Source: Diprion similis
Taxonomy: Eukaryota > Arthropoda > Insecta > Hymenoptera > Diprionidae
Direction of reading: 5' to 3'
Assembly (NCBI RefSeq): GCF_021155765.1
Contig: NC_060106.1
Span: 8,315,501 to 8,379,500 of the forward strand
Length of the DNA stretch: 64,000 nucleotides
Shown here: piece after piece, positions 47,954 through 61,300 of the stretch
Position numbering within the stretch: position 1 is the stretch's first letter
Layout of the letters: every line of letters starts with the position of its first letter
Notes under the pieces: generated by a model
The model's input: the letters and a program-made list of their open reading frames with translations, nothing else
Databases searched by the model: none
Told to the model about the DNA's origin: nothing
Made by a program: the position numbers and the translations under genes

Positions 47954-49146
47954 ACTCAACCATATATGTATATCGTTTGGTAGAATTTTACTCGCCCGAG
48001 GGTCCAAAACTCTAAAGTTTTTGATTGACGTTAACACGAGCCGTGAAAAATTAACTACGATGAAATTGAATGTAAAGCGATAAAGCAGGAACATATAAAT
48101 TAGTCCATGCTGGATGTATTTAACAAAATTTAACGATTGCGACGGTCTTGATAAATATTTATACACCGCAGATATCGATCGATAAATATTTGCGTACTTA
48201 CATTCAAGTACCGTGGTTAAATCGACTAAATTATTATCATAATTATTTTTTTTTATATAGTTCATGCACGAACGATGTTCGTTTGTTCAAAGCAACTGAA
48301 ATTTTCCAGCTGCACAAATTTTCCTTCAAATAAAACATAAAGAAAAATCAGACATTAGGTGCTACATGATCGAAGATTTTTTGATTGTTGTTTGAAAGGA
48401 TTTGGCGAAGCATTAATTTCGATCGATTTTGATGGGATATGCAAAGAAAGAAAAGAAAGAAGAAAACAAAAAGAAAGGAGCAATAAAACGAACAACCAAT
48501 AATTCTGGTCGGATATAGCGGATCTACGTGCAGACAATACTTGCAATTAAGAGTCGGAGTGGAGATGTCCGGTATACGCCGACTTCCGTTGTACGGAATA
48601 TATTTTACGACCATCCAGGGAGCCAGGAATTAAGCCCTTACACATAGACGTCGTGTAACAAGTGCAGGATCCGCGGTTGTTTGACTTGAAAGAGAAATCA
48701 ACTTGCTGGACAAATTGGATTTGTATTGATCTGACAGATCTACGTGGCGCAGTTGCTGCGTAGTCTGTATGAATTTGATTGAAAATCTAAATCCATGGAA
48801 TATTTCAGTTCGGGATAATTTACGAGTATATAATTGTCTTTATTTTGAAAATTGTATTTTGTTACAAAAATGTGGATTCTCACGGTAACAAGATACGACG
48901 AAAGTTGATAAAAATTAAAAATCCACATAATTCACCGTTAGGTGTTTATACCGTTGCAAATAATATTTGCAAATGTAAAATTACGAACTAGTTCGAAATT
49001 TTTTCTCTCAATACTAACACGGTTGTGAATATAATTCTAAAAGAAATTTGAAAACTTGAACAGAAATTTTACTAACAAGTGTTTGTTTGATCCAAGTTTA
49101 TAGCCTTCTTTGACGTACTTACGGAGTTGAATGAACATTTAATTAT

Positions 49147-49183
49147 ATTCATTCATCCATTCATTCATTCATTCATTCATTCT
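49147..49183. repeat. (ATTC)n microsatellite
   Basis: About nine tetranucleotide units of ATTC with one variant unit (ATCC) near the start. Confidence 0.95.
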
Positions 49184-49904
49184 CAGAGACTCACTCTTCG
49201 TCTTAAAATACACTATCGCAAATCGTGTCATCGCGTTACAAAATCGAAACGTTGAATTTGCGTCACTTTCGTAATATCAATTATCATTTGCGAATTAAGA
49301 TTTGATAGTCCGAGCGAGCAGAAACCCAACAGCCGTTCGAATTCTCACGGTTTTAAGCTTACGATTTTTTTCATTAACTTACATTCTCTGTAAAAGTGTG
49401 TAATAAAAAATTCAAACCACTCATTATACTTCCAAAAACCCAAATATATAGTTACGCATGTTTGACACGAGCCATGTATGTATAATTTCCCTAAAAAATT
49501 TCCTCTCATTCTAACAAAAATTCCCCAATACCTGACACTTCCACACATTATCCTTAGAAAATATTATACTCGCGCTCAAGATTCGCGAGTTAAATTTCCA
49601 CTTTCTACACGACATCATCATGCCTCAAGTCCTCCTTCCCTTTCAATTTCCTCCCGAAGACTATATCCGAACGTGATAAGATCCGACAATACCTACATAA
49701 CAAAAGGACGAATTTATTTCCGACGAAATCCTATCCAGTGAATACACAACTGATGTATAAAGAAAAAAAAGATGCTGATTCAGTTCCGCAAAGTGAATGA
49801 AAGTCGACTTCGTTGAAGGCGACTCGTTAACGAGATCGTATTATTAACAAGCATCATCCATAGATGATGATAAGTTACCCACACAAACGTCTCGGCTTGC
49901 AGAA

Positions 49905-50250
49905 TAGACTTGGCAGAGCGACGTTGACACGATGACGTCACGAAGTCAAGGTACACGCTCCTCCTCCAGCAGCTTGAGGTGGTTGCAGACTAGAGTTAGT
50001 AGGGGCCGAGGTGGGACTCGGTGAACTGCTGGGAACAGGTGTACTCGCGGTGTCGCTGCATGTATGTCCCTTTAATCTCTTCTCGGAGAGACGAGTGTCA
50101 AGTGTACTTCCATTTACACCCGAGCTTAACTTGAGCCCGGGCTTATTCGACTCGAGGAGTAAAGGTGCAGGGAAGTGAACGCAGCTTTAAAACGACTCAA
50201 AGTGCTCTTCGTGCGGACGGCTTGCTCTAATTGAACCCGTGAGTGTTTCA
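49905..50250 (+). promoter_or_regulatory. Promoter-like segment with a perfect CRE; possible noncoding first exon
   Basis: This segment is GC-richer than its surroundings. It contains the palindromic cAMP-response element TGACGTCA at 49933-49940, then about 300 bp of mixed sequence without a long open frame, ending in a good donor-like CCC|GTGAGTG near 50238. It would suit a promoter and 5' UTR exon of a + strand gene, perhaps the one at 58-64 kb. No transcript evidence is available, so the assignment is inference. Confidence 0.35.
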
Positions 50251-53200
50251 GAGTTTATCAAATGCAATTATTGTTTCCGTTGTTGGTGCAGTCGACTGTC
50301 TGTACGACGCGCTAGTCGGCACTGACATTCTTTTTTATGGCGTGTAACAAGTGTGCTTAGAGGTTTCCATGTGTGGCCAAAGTTGAGCTTGCCGAAAGTT
50401 TTACGTTGACGAGCGCGTCCCGTGAGACAAGAAAAGTTGGTTGACAGTTTCACTGACAATTTGGCACGTCGTATAAATTGTTCTATTCTGCGCGATTGAG
50501 GGTACAGAGATAAGTGAAAACGTGAGTGGTTTTTAGCAGGGCTTCCAGCGACTGAAGTACCAAGAAATAGTTGCTAAGATCGTGGCATTTTAGACCAAGC
50601 GAGAGTCCATTTTTTAATGATCAATTAATATTCCGGTCACAAAACAGTAGTATAGGTCGGTTCCATCTCAAATCGCCCAGCAAGGTCGGGAGGATAATTA
50701 GACGACTTGTAAAGAATGTAATACAACGATAATTTGGCAAATCAGAGGAGACCCGTGTTTGGTGATTTAGCTTTAAAAAAAACTCTCGGCTATTATCATT
50801 TTTTGTCTAAAACTAATTTTTACAGATTCTATGAATCTCCTTTTTTTTTTAAAGTGCACTAACTTTTGAACGAATAAACGGATCATAATAAGTTTGTTTT
50901 GTTAAAATGTATTTTTTTCTTCGATCAAAAGATCTCGAGTTAAGGAAAATCGACCGCAAATTTCCGTAGTTATTCAACGTAATGTAAAATATTCGGAAAA
51001 AATTCAACCACGATTTTCGGGAATTACATATATTTTTGCAATTCAATATATTCAGGTAACTTATATTTTCTGCTATAAACAATTTTCTTTATATCGCTAC
51101 ATTGTTTCTTTCTCTGTAATAAGTATATTACGAAGAATTAATTTTGTATAAAAAGCATGAAATATCCAGAGAAAATAAAGACTGTATCAGCATCAAAACA
51201 GTTAAAAATTACAACAATAAACACGAATACCTCATACACAATTAAACAAGAGTTTAGACATACTTTCGTTTGAATCATCTCATAAAATTGATAATTCATA
51301 CAAATCGTTGCTCCTTTAACCTACACGTGTTTTGTTCTTGCAGTGAAAGTACGGTTGGTTTATATTTCCTTGTTTCCAGTCGAGCATCTTTTGTATTCCT
51401 TTAATTGTTTCAACATTTTCCATTCTTCTGTTTCACTCTTGCAAAGTTTATTTAAAGCAGAATAACAGGATATAGACCTTCTCAAATTTTCCGGAGAATC
51501 ATATGTATTTTTTACAAGTTTTTCTGAATTATTCGACATCCAGACGTTTTGGGGGACACGGTGCTGATCCCAAGACCAAAATATTTATTTTCTTCTTATC
51601 AGAGATATGTAAATAGAGGCAATTTGTTAAAAGTAGAAGCAAATTAGTGTCATTAGTTGCACATTGGACGCTATTTCACTTTAAAAATGTTCGTATGTTC
51701 ATAAATACGTTGATCATATGTACCCGTTTGAGAAATTGATAGAATTCAAAAGGCGGCGAGGATTTTTCGTCAATAAATAATTTCGCGAGGTATGCCTAAC
51801 GCGTAAATATTGCAGTTTGTAATATATAATGAGACAGGTGATTCGATCAACGCTAGTCGACCCGGTTCAAGGCTGCATCATGATTCCCTCATCGGTAGTC
51901 CCTGTCGTGCCAGGTTTTTTTTATAATCCGTGCAACCGCATCATCATCGCGTATACAAATCTCTGATGATTATGAACTTTTAGCTCCCTCCGATGTGATT
52001 GCGTAAATGAATAACATCGCAAATCAGAGGAATATACTCGTAAATTTGAGGGACAGGCTGGCTTCGCATAACTTCGTGAAGTTAATTCCATCTAATAATA
52101 TAAAAGCGCGAGATGCGTTGACGGTTGGAATTAATTCGCGAAGTATAATCACTGGACGAAATTCCCTCGAGGTTTGAGAAACTTGGGCGATATTGAGGAT
52201 GAAATCATTAAGGAGAGAAATAATTTCAGTTGTTTCTCAGCCACCTATCAGCTCGAATATATGCGTTTTGACTTTCGCCGGATGTAAATCATCCGCTGTT
52301 ATAAGGTATTCCGGAGCACGGAACTCCTCGAGTAGTTCACTCTCGACCACTTCCGGTTACTGTGAACTCGGTGCGGCGAGCGGCATATGCACAATTTTTC
52401 TCTACCTTCCTCAGGCCCTTTTCCCACAAGGGTAATTGACGGAGGTGTACCTACAAAACGTGCAGCACGACACGCGTATAATTTGTCTAGATTCACACAA
52501 ATCTTTGCTCTGCAGCATTGGTACTTTGGTACATTGAATGCTATTTTTCACCTATTCGCAGAGCGAATTGCAGTGGATAATTTTTACCGCTCTTTATACA
52601 TCGATATATTTTGACGATAATTTTTAAAGATTTGCAACATGTTACATGCAGCATTGCATGGAGATGATAATCTTGACAATTTTTACTCCAGTTATTTTTA
52701 TCTATTTTTACTAACGTCTGGGTTATTTGTTGACTCGACCAGTCGGCGTAGAAACTTGATGGTGATTATTTGCAGACAGTTAGCTAATCAGCGGCTGAAG
52801 GATTTCTCGGAACGTTCACAGTTGTTTGATGTTCACGATTAGGTGGGTGTGGATTTTACTCCTCTGATAAACACGCGTGTCCGAAACTGTTGGTAATTTA
52901 CGATCTCTCCGAATTTCGCAAATTGTCCCCAATTTTTCCCCGCCACTTAGTTTTCAAATTTGCAAAAAAATTAACGATTTTTTTTCGTGTTTATTTTTCG
53001 AACAATAATTTCGAAAAATTTTCGGTATAAATTCTGTCGTGTAAAAGTGATTCGTAAAGTTTTTCCCTCCCGCACGAAGAAAGAAGATCGTACAACGGAA
53101 TTTAAATGTTTCCCGAAGTAACTCGACGATAGGTGTATAAAATTGGGTGAAACGTAGGTATTACAGAAGCTGAATCCCAATTTTACGATTATACGATAAT

Positions 53201-56200
53201 TTAATATTTAGATTAGCTTTAACCAAAATTAAAGTTTTTTGCGAATACCGAGTAACAGTAATACATCCGCAGAAATATTCTCTCCATCATCCTTTCGAGT
53301 TGATAATGCTGATGAAAGAATATGAAAATTAGGCAACAAGAAAAGTAGAAATATTACCGCGAGTTAAGATCGTTATAACATCAGCATCACCTAAAATTTG
53401 CGTTACAGCATATATGAGGCAAAGTTATACGCGCCGAGAGTTTTTTCAGCTCGCAATATTCCCGGCTTCTTATCACCTCGTTGAATCTTCTTCTCCTTAC
53501 CGAGATTTCAGGCATGACAGCAGTCGCAGTTATAGTCAGTCAGAGCAACCGAGCGGCAACAGAACAGCCCAGAGCTTCGAAGCGTCAGGCAGATAATTTA
53601 TATGTATATACGTATTATGTACATATGTACAAAGTTGCGCAATTCGTTTCCCTGTTCTTCCTTGCAGGCAGACACCCGTTCGTACGTCTGTATACTTGTA
53701 TAATGTAATAATGGTTATACGATTGTACAGCGTTAAGAAAAAGAATAAGAACAAGAGAAAAAAAAAACACTCTTGTAAAACAATGCAAAGATGCCACGCT
53801 TTTTACCTCCCGTCAATCGGTAAAAAAAAAAGAAGAAGAAAAACTGTGCAATTTTGCTAGGGACGCTGTAAACAAGCCGATCTCATCGCTAACGAATAAT
53901 GCTACTCATATTGCAGGTGCATAGTTGATGGGTACGTCTGTATGATGCACGGTTTACGTAAACGTAACAACTCGATGAATTTCATTCAGGAAGTTTGCCT
54001 ATTAGAGATAACGAGCAATGTATTATTCATCAAAGGGTACAAGTGGATGTGATCGCGAAACGTGATTCGAAGATTCAAGATATCATATACGATTTTAATA
54101 ATATCCTGATCAGACTGTATAAACCGAGTTTCGCTTTTCTTGATCGATAAATACTAGTTGCAATTTTTTTTTGTTTCAGAATAAATAATCAAAAATCGTT
54201 AGATGAGATAAGCGATAACGAGAATTGTGGAGACGTGGAAAAAAGTATATGCAAATATTTGGAAATATATTAAGCAATTTTTATTACAAAAAATAATCTA
54301 TCTTTTATACCGTAGTTTCAAAAAGAAACTGATTAAAAATTACAGCGTGACTTGGATCTATATTTAGAATCGTCAATAGTCAGTAACACAAAATGTAGAT
54401 ATATTCGGAGGCTGCCTTCACTTACGCAACGGTGATACAATAAAAGCGTGAATAACAACGTCTGCTGAGATAAATCGAAACATAGGTATATATGCCTACA
54501 AGTTATATATATACACCAAGTTTTTGTGTCCTGTACCTAGACGTACATGCAGCTGATCATGTCCGAGTCGATGTTTCTTTTCCGTATTTCTCATTGCCTT
54601 TTCTCACTCTTGCTTTTTCCTACTTTTTGTTCGTCAAGATCAACTTTATGACCGTAACAACAGATATTCGTTTGGCCTTCATGGTCGCGAAGTCGCGGTT
54701 GCTGAACGCGGGTCAGATGACTATACGAGTAGAATAAATAATCTCGCAACCTGACTATTAAACGCGTCAAATATGTATGAAAACAGTTTAGTTATCGCAT
54801 CGGTATAAGAACTCAGAGGTGAGAAGGATCTCTGGGTCACGTGAACGCGAGTTTAAAACGCAAAGAGAACGTAATTCGCGACGGCATGGGAGGTAAGCAA
54901 GCTTCTTAATGTTAGTCTGTTCGTCTGTCCTTGGTTCTACATAACTTAACGACCATTCAAAGCGAACTTTTTCATGCTCAGGAATCATCCTTCTGTTTTC
55001 CCGAATTTCCATTTTCTCTTTTCATCCAAGGTGGTTGCACACGTCGCCGATTCATGCGAGAGTCTTTTTTTCAAAGTATCAAACGCGAAATTTTCCGCAA
55101 ACATCTCGACGTGATCAAAGACGTCATGGTCTATAAGAGTCGAGTCAGCAAACGCGAATATGAAGGAAGTAGCGTTCGACAGTAATTTTTCATTTTTTTT
55201 TTTATCGTCCCCTTTGAATTGCTTCATCATCCGAATTTACTCAGGTGCAGTTTGTCGATATTTCTATAGCTTATCGTTAGCTAGTTCTACGATAGATATG
55301 CGCATCAGTAGACAACGTTAAAGATCGAATCCAGGGCAGCTGGTGCTGCGCATACAGAATATGTACATTTCTTATTTCACTTTATTTTTCCCAAGTTTCT
55401 CCCCAGAACGTTCGAGTTATAATATGCACGGGTATGCAGTGTGTACCTACATCGGTAAAAAGCGAAACGGGTACGCCAACTACCTTCATCCATTTATAAA
55501 AAGTGCGTATGAATGCACCCCGATCGATGCGAGGGCGAGGAAAAAAGTCACGCCTAGAAGCTTTAGAATATTTCATGCAAAAACATCAATTTTATATGTA
55601 TATATATACATATATATATATATGTGTGTGGTAGCGATACTAACATCGTGGGTACTCATCCCTTCAGCCCTGAGTTCAGAACGCACAAGAATTGGGTGGC
55701 GCAGGATCCGATGCGAATCGTACGCGGACCGACTCACTTCTGATCTATTCGACTGATAACAGCTCGGTTTTATTACCATAAAACCACTAGCGCCATCTGT
55801 CAGCCGGTAATGGTTTTGCGAATCAATCAAGTGTATGTCCGTATATTCGTAATGAGGGTATGTGACAGTGCTTGAGGCTTCTTGTCTCACGTATGCATTA
55901 CAGAACGAAATGCCTGGTATTTTACATTATATATTTTAAAAATTTAAAAAAAAGAAAGAAAGAAAGATAGAAAAAAACGATCCTACCGTTAGGTTACCTA
56001 CGCATTCTGACATATTGCGTTGGAGGAAGAAGATGAAAAAAAAACAACTAAAAACAAAAAAATAAAAAAAAAAAACGTTTGATAGCCAACGAGGTGCGCT
56101 ATACTTCATCTATGAACCGAAGTATCGTTTATGAACGCACCCTTTACTTACGCTTATATGTTCCTTTTTGCAGTTTCATGTCTACTTCAGAGTCGCGTCA

Positions 56201-58310
56201 AGGTGTACCGCGTTTAGTACAGACCCTTCGAACATTACGACGTAGGTACTTACACCCACCGAGGAAACACCGCGTTATCACCGGTTCAAACTGACATCGT
56301 TTCAATTTTTATGACAAGCTTGTAACATCTTTGCGCAGGTATGCTTACCGCGTATTGTATAGACGTTTTGAAGTACGGATCTCCCGTTTTATGGCCATAA
56401 TGGTCTAGGCAAGAAAGGCTCTTATAGTGTCAGTTTTGCTATTTTTACCTGCTTTCTATTTCGCCTTTCAAATCGCTGCAGTTTCTTTCTCGTCACCCGC
56501 AAACAGGTACTTACGCAACGTACTGCAGGGGTTGAAAAATATTAGTTTCCCTTAAAGTTAATGTTGCGGGAGACTTTTGGGAGCATGGGAGACGCACCCA
56601 TCTACGTATATATAGATAGACGGTCGGCTACGGAGTGTATTATTATTTAGGGTAATGGTTATAGTATCACAAGCATAGAAACAAACACAGCGACAGACTA
56701 ACCACTCAATAACTATAATGAATTACTATCATTATCGTGATTATTATTATTCTGTTTTTCAAGTGATTATTATTTTCTATTCCCTGCTGCGCTAATTGAT
56801 ATCCTTTGTCAAATTTTAATAGTCTAAAGTTTGTCCGATCAGCTGTGAAGATCTAATTTATTCTTGTCTTACATTAGTAAATCAGCTACTAATTTCAGTA
56901 AAACAGAGTTCCGCAGTTCTGTATTCGTTTATATAAATTTTCAATCTCTTACCGCTGTCTTAGATAGCAAGTGAATCAGCAGCCACATCAAAGACCAATG
57001 TCAGGTATAATTTCTCTCAAGTTTTTGTTTTCCTTTACCGATTATACTTATGTACGTATTGATTATTATCAAGAATTTTTCTATGCATATCGTGGTTTGA
57101 GACTGAAAGCTAATACCAAAGCAGGTGATTTATAAGCTCTCAGCTATTTCCGGATTGGGGCATAAAACACAGCTCGTTGAAAGTGGAAGCGATCGGATAC
57201 GGGATCTGCGTGACCATTTGCGGCTACGGTGGTCGGCCGCCACAGCCTTGAGGTCATTATGGTGTACCGTAACCGCGAGAACTTTCGCTGACAATGAAGT
57301 TGAAGTTTAAATTCGCATTGGCGAGCAGGAAAAAAGAAACTACGAAGCAAAACCTACGGTACGAAATAGATACTTCATCATAGGCGTCTACACCATAAAG
57401 GGCAAACTCAGCAACGTCGCTCAATGCTTGATATAATTACACGGTATATGCTTCTTGAAGCCAGACCCAGGTTAAATGCATTTCACTATTTACCCTTACG
57501 TCTAGGTATCCAGCGAGAAATTACTGTTACTATTATTATTATAAAGGAATTCGCGTAGGTTAGCAAAATCTTGTTAAACTGAACCAACCCTGGAAACGTA
57601 CAGGGTTCAAGTGGAAATTCGCGACTCAGGGAAATGTATCTGTGCACTCACGGCTAATCGTTTTACTTACTTGAATCCGTCCCTACGGACTGCACTTTAA
57701 TTCTGCAGGAACGCAAAGCAGTTACTCTGGCTTGTGAAAATTGCTTTGGATAGTACAAACCCGGCGAGAATTACGCAATAGGTTAATAGTCTTGAGGAAA
57801 TAGGGAAAAACTAATTTTACAGGAAAGAAACGCTCAGCGATCCATCACGCGAAAATTCAATCATCCAAGTCATCTTTTTCATGTTTCATTATTTTCTTAA
57901 ATATGTATTTATTCTTTCTGCAAATTATTCTTCAGTTGTGAAAAGTTTTTCAACCGTGTCAAACGGAAGTGTGATCTGAACAATTTTAAACTGAATAAGA
58001 ATCAGATGACTTTGATAAATGGAGAAAGAATACAAGTTTTACAGTAACGTCGTAATTATACGTTGAAGAAAAATAGTCATTCGTAATAACCAAGGATCGA
58101 TCAGCTGTTTTGAGTTACTCTATAGTCTGATCCATCGCCAAATAATCCGACTTTTTAAAGGAAGAGATGAAATGTTAGCAAAACCCACAAAGTATTATTG
58201 GTAGCAAGATGCAGTCGAACAAAATCACCGCAGGGTGTTCCCCCTCATATTAGACTGTAACAAAGTTAGTCAGCAGCTAATTAATATAATTACCAATTAC
58301 ATGCTCGCAG
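50251..58310. other. Long noncoding stretch, possibly introns of the 3' gene
   Basis: About 8 kb of AT-rich DNA with TA microsatellite sequence (about 55595-55625). A segment at 57160-57310 is GC-richer and open in one + frame after an AAACACAG acceptor-like word. A short ATG frame at 53514 follows a plausible acceptor. Neither could be linked in phase to the downstream exons with confidence. Confidence 0.4.
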
Positions 58311-61300
58311 TGCGCCTAGAGAGGGAGGCAACAACCGCCATGACCATCCAGGAGGGTCTTCTTCGTCATCGCTACGAGAACAGCAACAGCAGCAGAAGTT
58401 ATTAAAGCGAACAAAAAGTTTGGCCGTAATATCCGAGGAGAACAGAGCAAATACCCGACCGAGTAATTACTACAGACTTGGCGAGCCTGCATTGTCGGAG
58501 GCATTCAGGAGGCAGCAGCTCATACCAAGAGCTAAGCTCATCAATCGGCATTCCCTGAAGGATAGGTGAGTGAGGAGTCGATTCTGATCAAAGACGTTAA
58601 CCAAGCGGATGTATAAATTCTTGGATAAAATGTCACGGCTGCTCAGCTAAGTCATTCGTTGCTTCGTTCATCATTCATTATTATTCACAGACTATTGCAG
58701 GATAGTGGGAATCGATATTAACTTTGTTGGAAATTCGGTGCATAAAAAGTCTCAACCTTCGTTTGCAGTGCAGACGAATTTCAGTGAAATTAGTTACTGT
58801 CAATCATCTCTATATCTACTCACAATCGATAATGTACAACAAACTATGGAAATATAATTTGGGGCTTGGTTGGGTAACTTTTATGAGATTTTCCGTGTCT
58901 CTTGGCGGATCTTCGAGTATATATTTCTATTCACTTGCTTTTGTGGTTGAATGAATTTTGCGGGAATAAAGATGCGAATTGAATTATCTCGGAGTGGTAA
59001 TTAGGGCAAACCTGACTCTGGTCGTTAGGCGGTCAGATTCGAATTTTGAAGGTACAGATAATTGAATGTACTCTGTAACGTGATATGGGACATATAGGTT
59101 ACGGCGCAACATGTACTTTTGAACGATTATCGCACTATGCGAAAGTGTTTTGAAACAACGTTGAACTGACTTGAGAGCAAAGCTTAATAAAGTTAGAACG
59201 CGTCAACGGGTTTAGTTCAGTTGGCACGAAATTAGAAGTCACGTGAATAAAATACGAGAGAGCGCCGCTGTATCTACAGTTGAGGTCTGTAAACTAGGAG
59301 AAACTTTTGATGAAAATAGCAGCTTTTGGGATTAATTACTTCGGTATAGCTGCCTCTGGTAGGCAAAACAGTCTGAGAGATTTCGAATTACTTCTCTTGC
59401 ATGTTTACCAAGCTCTTGCTGTCAAGGCTTGATATCCGGTTGCATTTTTCCGTTTTCTGTATTCTGTAAACAGGCATTTCGGCTGATACAAGCAGCATTA
59501 ATTCGTTAGACTGTTCAGAAGGCTGAAGAACACATCCAAAGAAAATATAGGCAGAGAAATAAAATCGCGTCGAGTTTTCATAGAAATGTCAGGATTTCTC
59601 TCCTCGTAACTTGGTAAGAGACGAATGAATCTAATTGACCTTTCGTGCCCCTTTACTCACACAGATACAACGTTGAGGTTTTCTCGAACCACAGCGAAAC
59701 AGTACGATCGTTAAAGTTTGATAAGCTTTGGGAAACTACATGAGATACGAAACTCAGGGCGAAACTTATTCTTAAGGATCCATTCGCGTGCCTGATTAAA
59801 CATTATATATGTAAAACGTCCCCATCATACTCACATCAGGCGGAAGTTCCACAGTCGGAGAACAAGGGTGAAACCCTTACTGAACTTCAGAGGGTGATAA
59901 AGAAGTAGATTTTTTTTTTTTCAAACCCGGATGTCATTTTTAATTCTAATGAAATCAATTACTCGCATTAAATTTCATCATGTATATCCACACCAGGCAT
60001 GACTAAAGACGACACGTTATTTCCATTTGCTTTATTAAATTCACTAATTCGGAGAAAGGTGCGTTTAGCAAGAAACAGGGAAGAGTATCGATTCACGTCT
60101 TTTACCAGTATTACCCAACACCTTTTACGCTTTTCAATAATATAACGGTTTTAAAGCCACGAGCTTCCGGTGAAAAATGAGGGTATCCACGAAGCGAGGC
60201 AGTAAGTTCGGTTGAAATTTTTCTCCAAGGAACCTTTTTCTGACAGTAAGTTTTGACCGCTCTTAAATTTCGACTCCTTGTTTTTCCTATGCCTTTCCCG
60301 ATTAGCTTTCTGCTAAATTTGTTTCGCCTGGTGTATCAAACTTCAACAGTTGTAATAATGGTACAAAGTTTCTGGAAAGTAAAGTTCAGTCGCTCAGTTT
60401 CTCCACATTGAAGTCACTGCAGACTCGGTGAAATATTGAAACGGACGTTCCGTTCAATGAAAAATAACGAAATTATTGCCAACTTTTCTTCATGATCTAC
60501 TTTTGTCTCAGAGCAACACAGCAATATATTTTAATTTAGTACGAAGAGTCTTGTGTTACCCGTTCCCCAATTATGATTGAAGAAAATTGATTCCCAAGAC
60601 TGACCCGTTAATCTTTCAAGACCTCTCAGGCGATAAATTCACCTCGATATCAAAATTTCAAGAGGGCATTAAGAATTCCGAAGGGGTACAGGGAACCAGC
60701 TGCTACTTCATTAACCGCAAGTTTATACCTGTTAACTTTCTGTTACAGACTTTCAAAGAGCCAGCAACACCTCAACGAATCATTCGAGGTCTCGAATCCA
60801 AGAGTGTACCGATCACGTTTGCCTTCCGACACATATTCGGTGTCCGATCCTCACGTCTCTCTGCCAAACTTCATACCCCAGAATTCGCGACAGAATCATA
60901 ACCCAGATCGACTCAACATTCTCGAGTGGCCCGAAGCACCGAAACGTTACCAAAGCATCCAGAACTTGGACAACGTTACAGGACTTGTCGATGTCGTCGA
61001 AGAAAATTGGTCAACGGAGGGAAACAGAAGTATAGACTGCATTTACACTCAGGTCAGTTTATTGGCTCGATAATGTTTTCACACTTGTATAGTAAATATG
61101 TATTCTTGCATAGCTTACGCTAAAATTCAATCGTTTCACAGGTGAAAAGAAAGCGAAAGGAGCACCGAAGTTTGGACAGTGTACTATTCGAGGACGACAA
61201 AGAGCTTGAGTATTTCAACGTATTGGACCTCCTACCACTGTCAAACGTCCGTCTGCAATTCGACGATAGAAACAGCTCGAATAACAGCATTAAGGCGGAA

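Larger units (their letters stand above)
43781..49900. other. AT-rich region without recognisable genes
   Basis: Open frames on the + strand at 43968-45039 contain hydrophobic patches but no motif I can assign. Simple-sequence tracts are listed separately. No tRNA or other structured RNA was recognised. Confidence 0.45.

Noticed and set aside
60587..60901. 104-codon + open frame
   Set aside because: It crosses the intron-exon boundary of the 3' gene in a different frame from the in-phase exon at 60749-61052.
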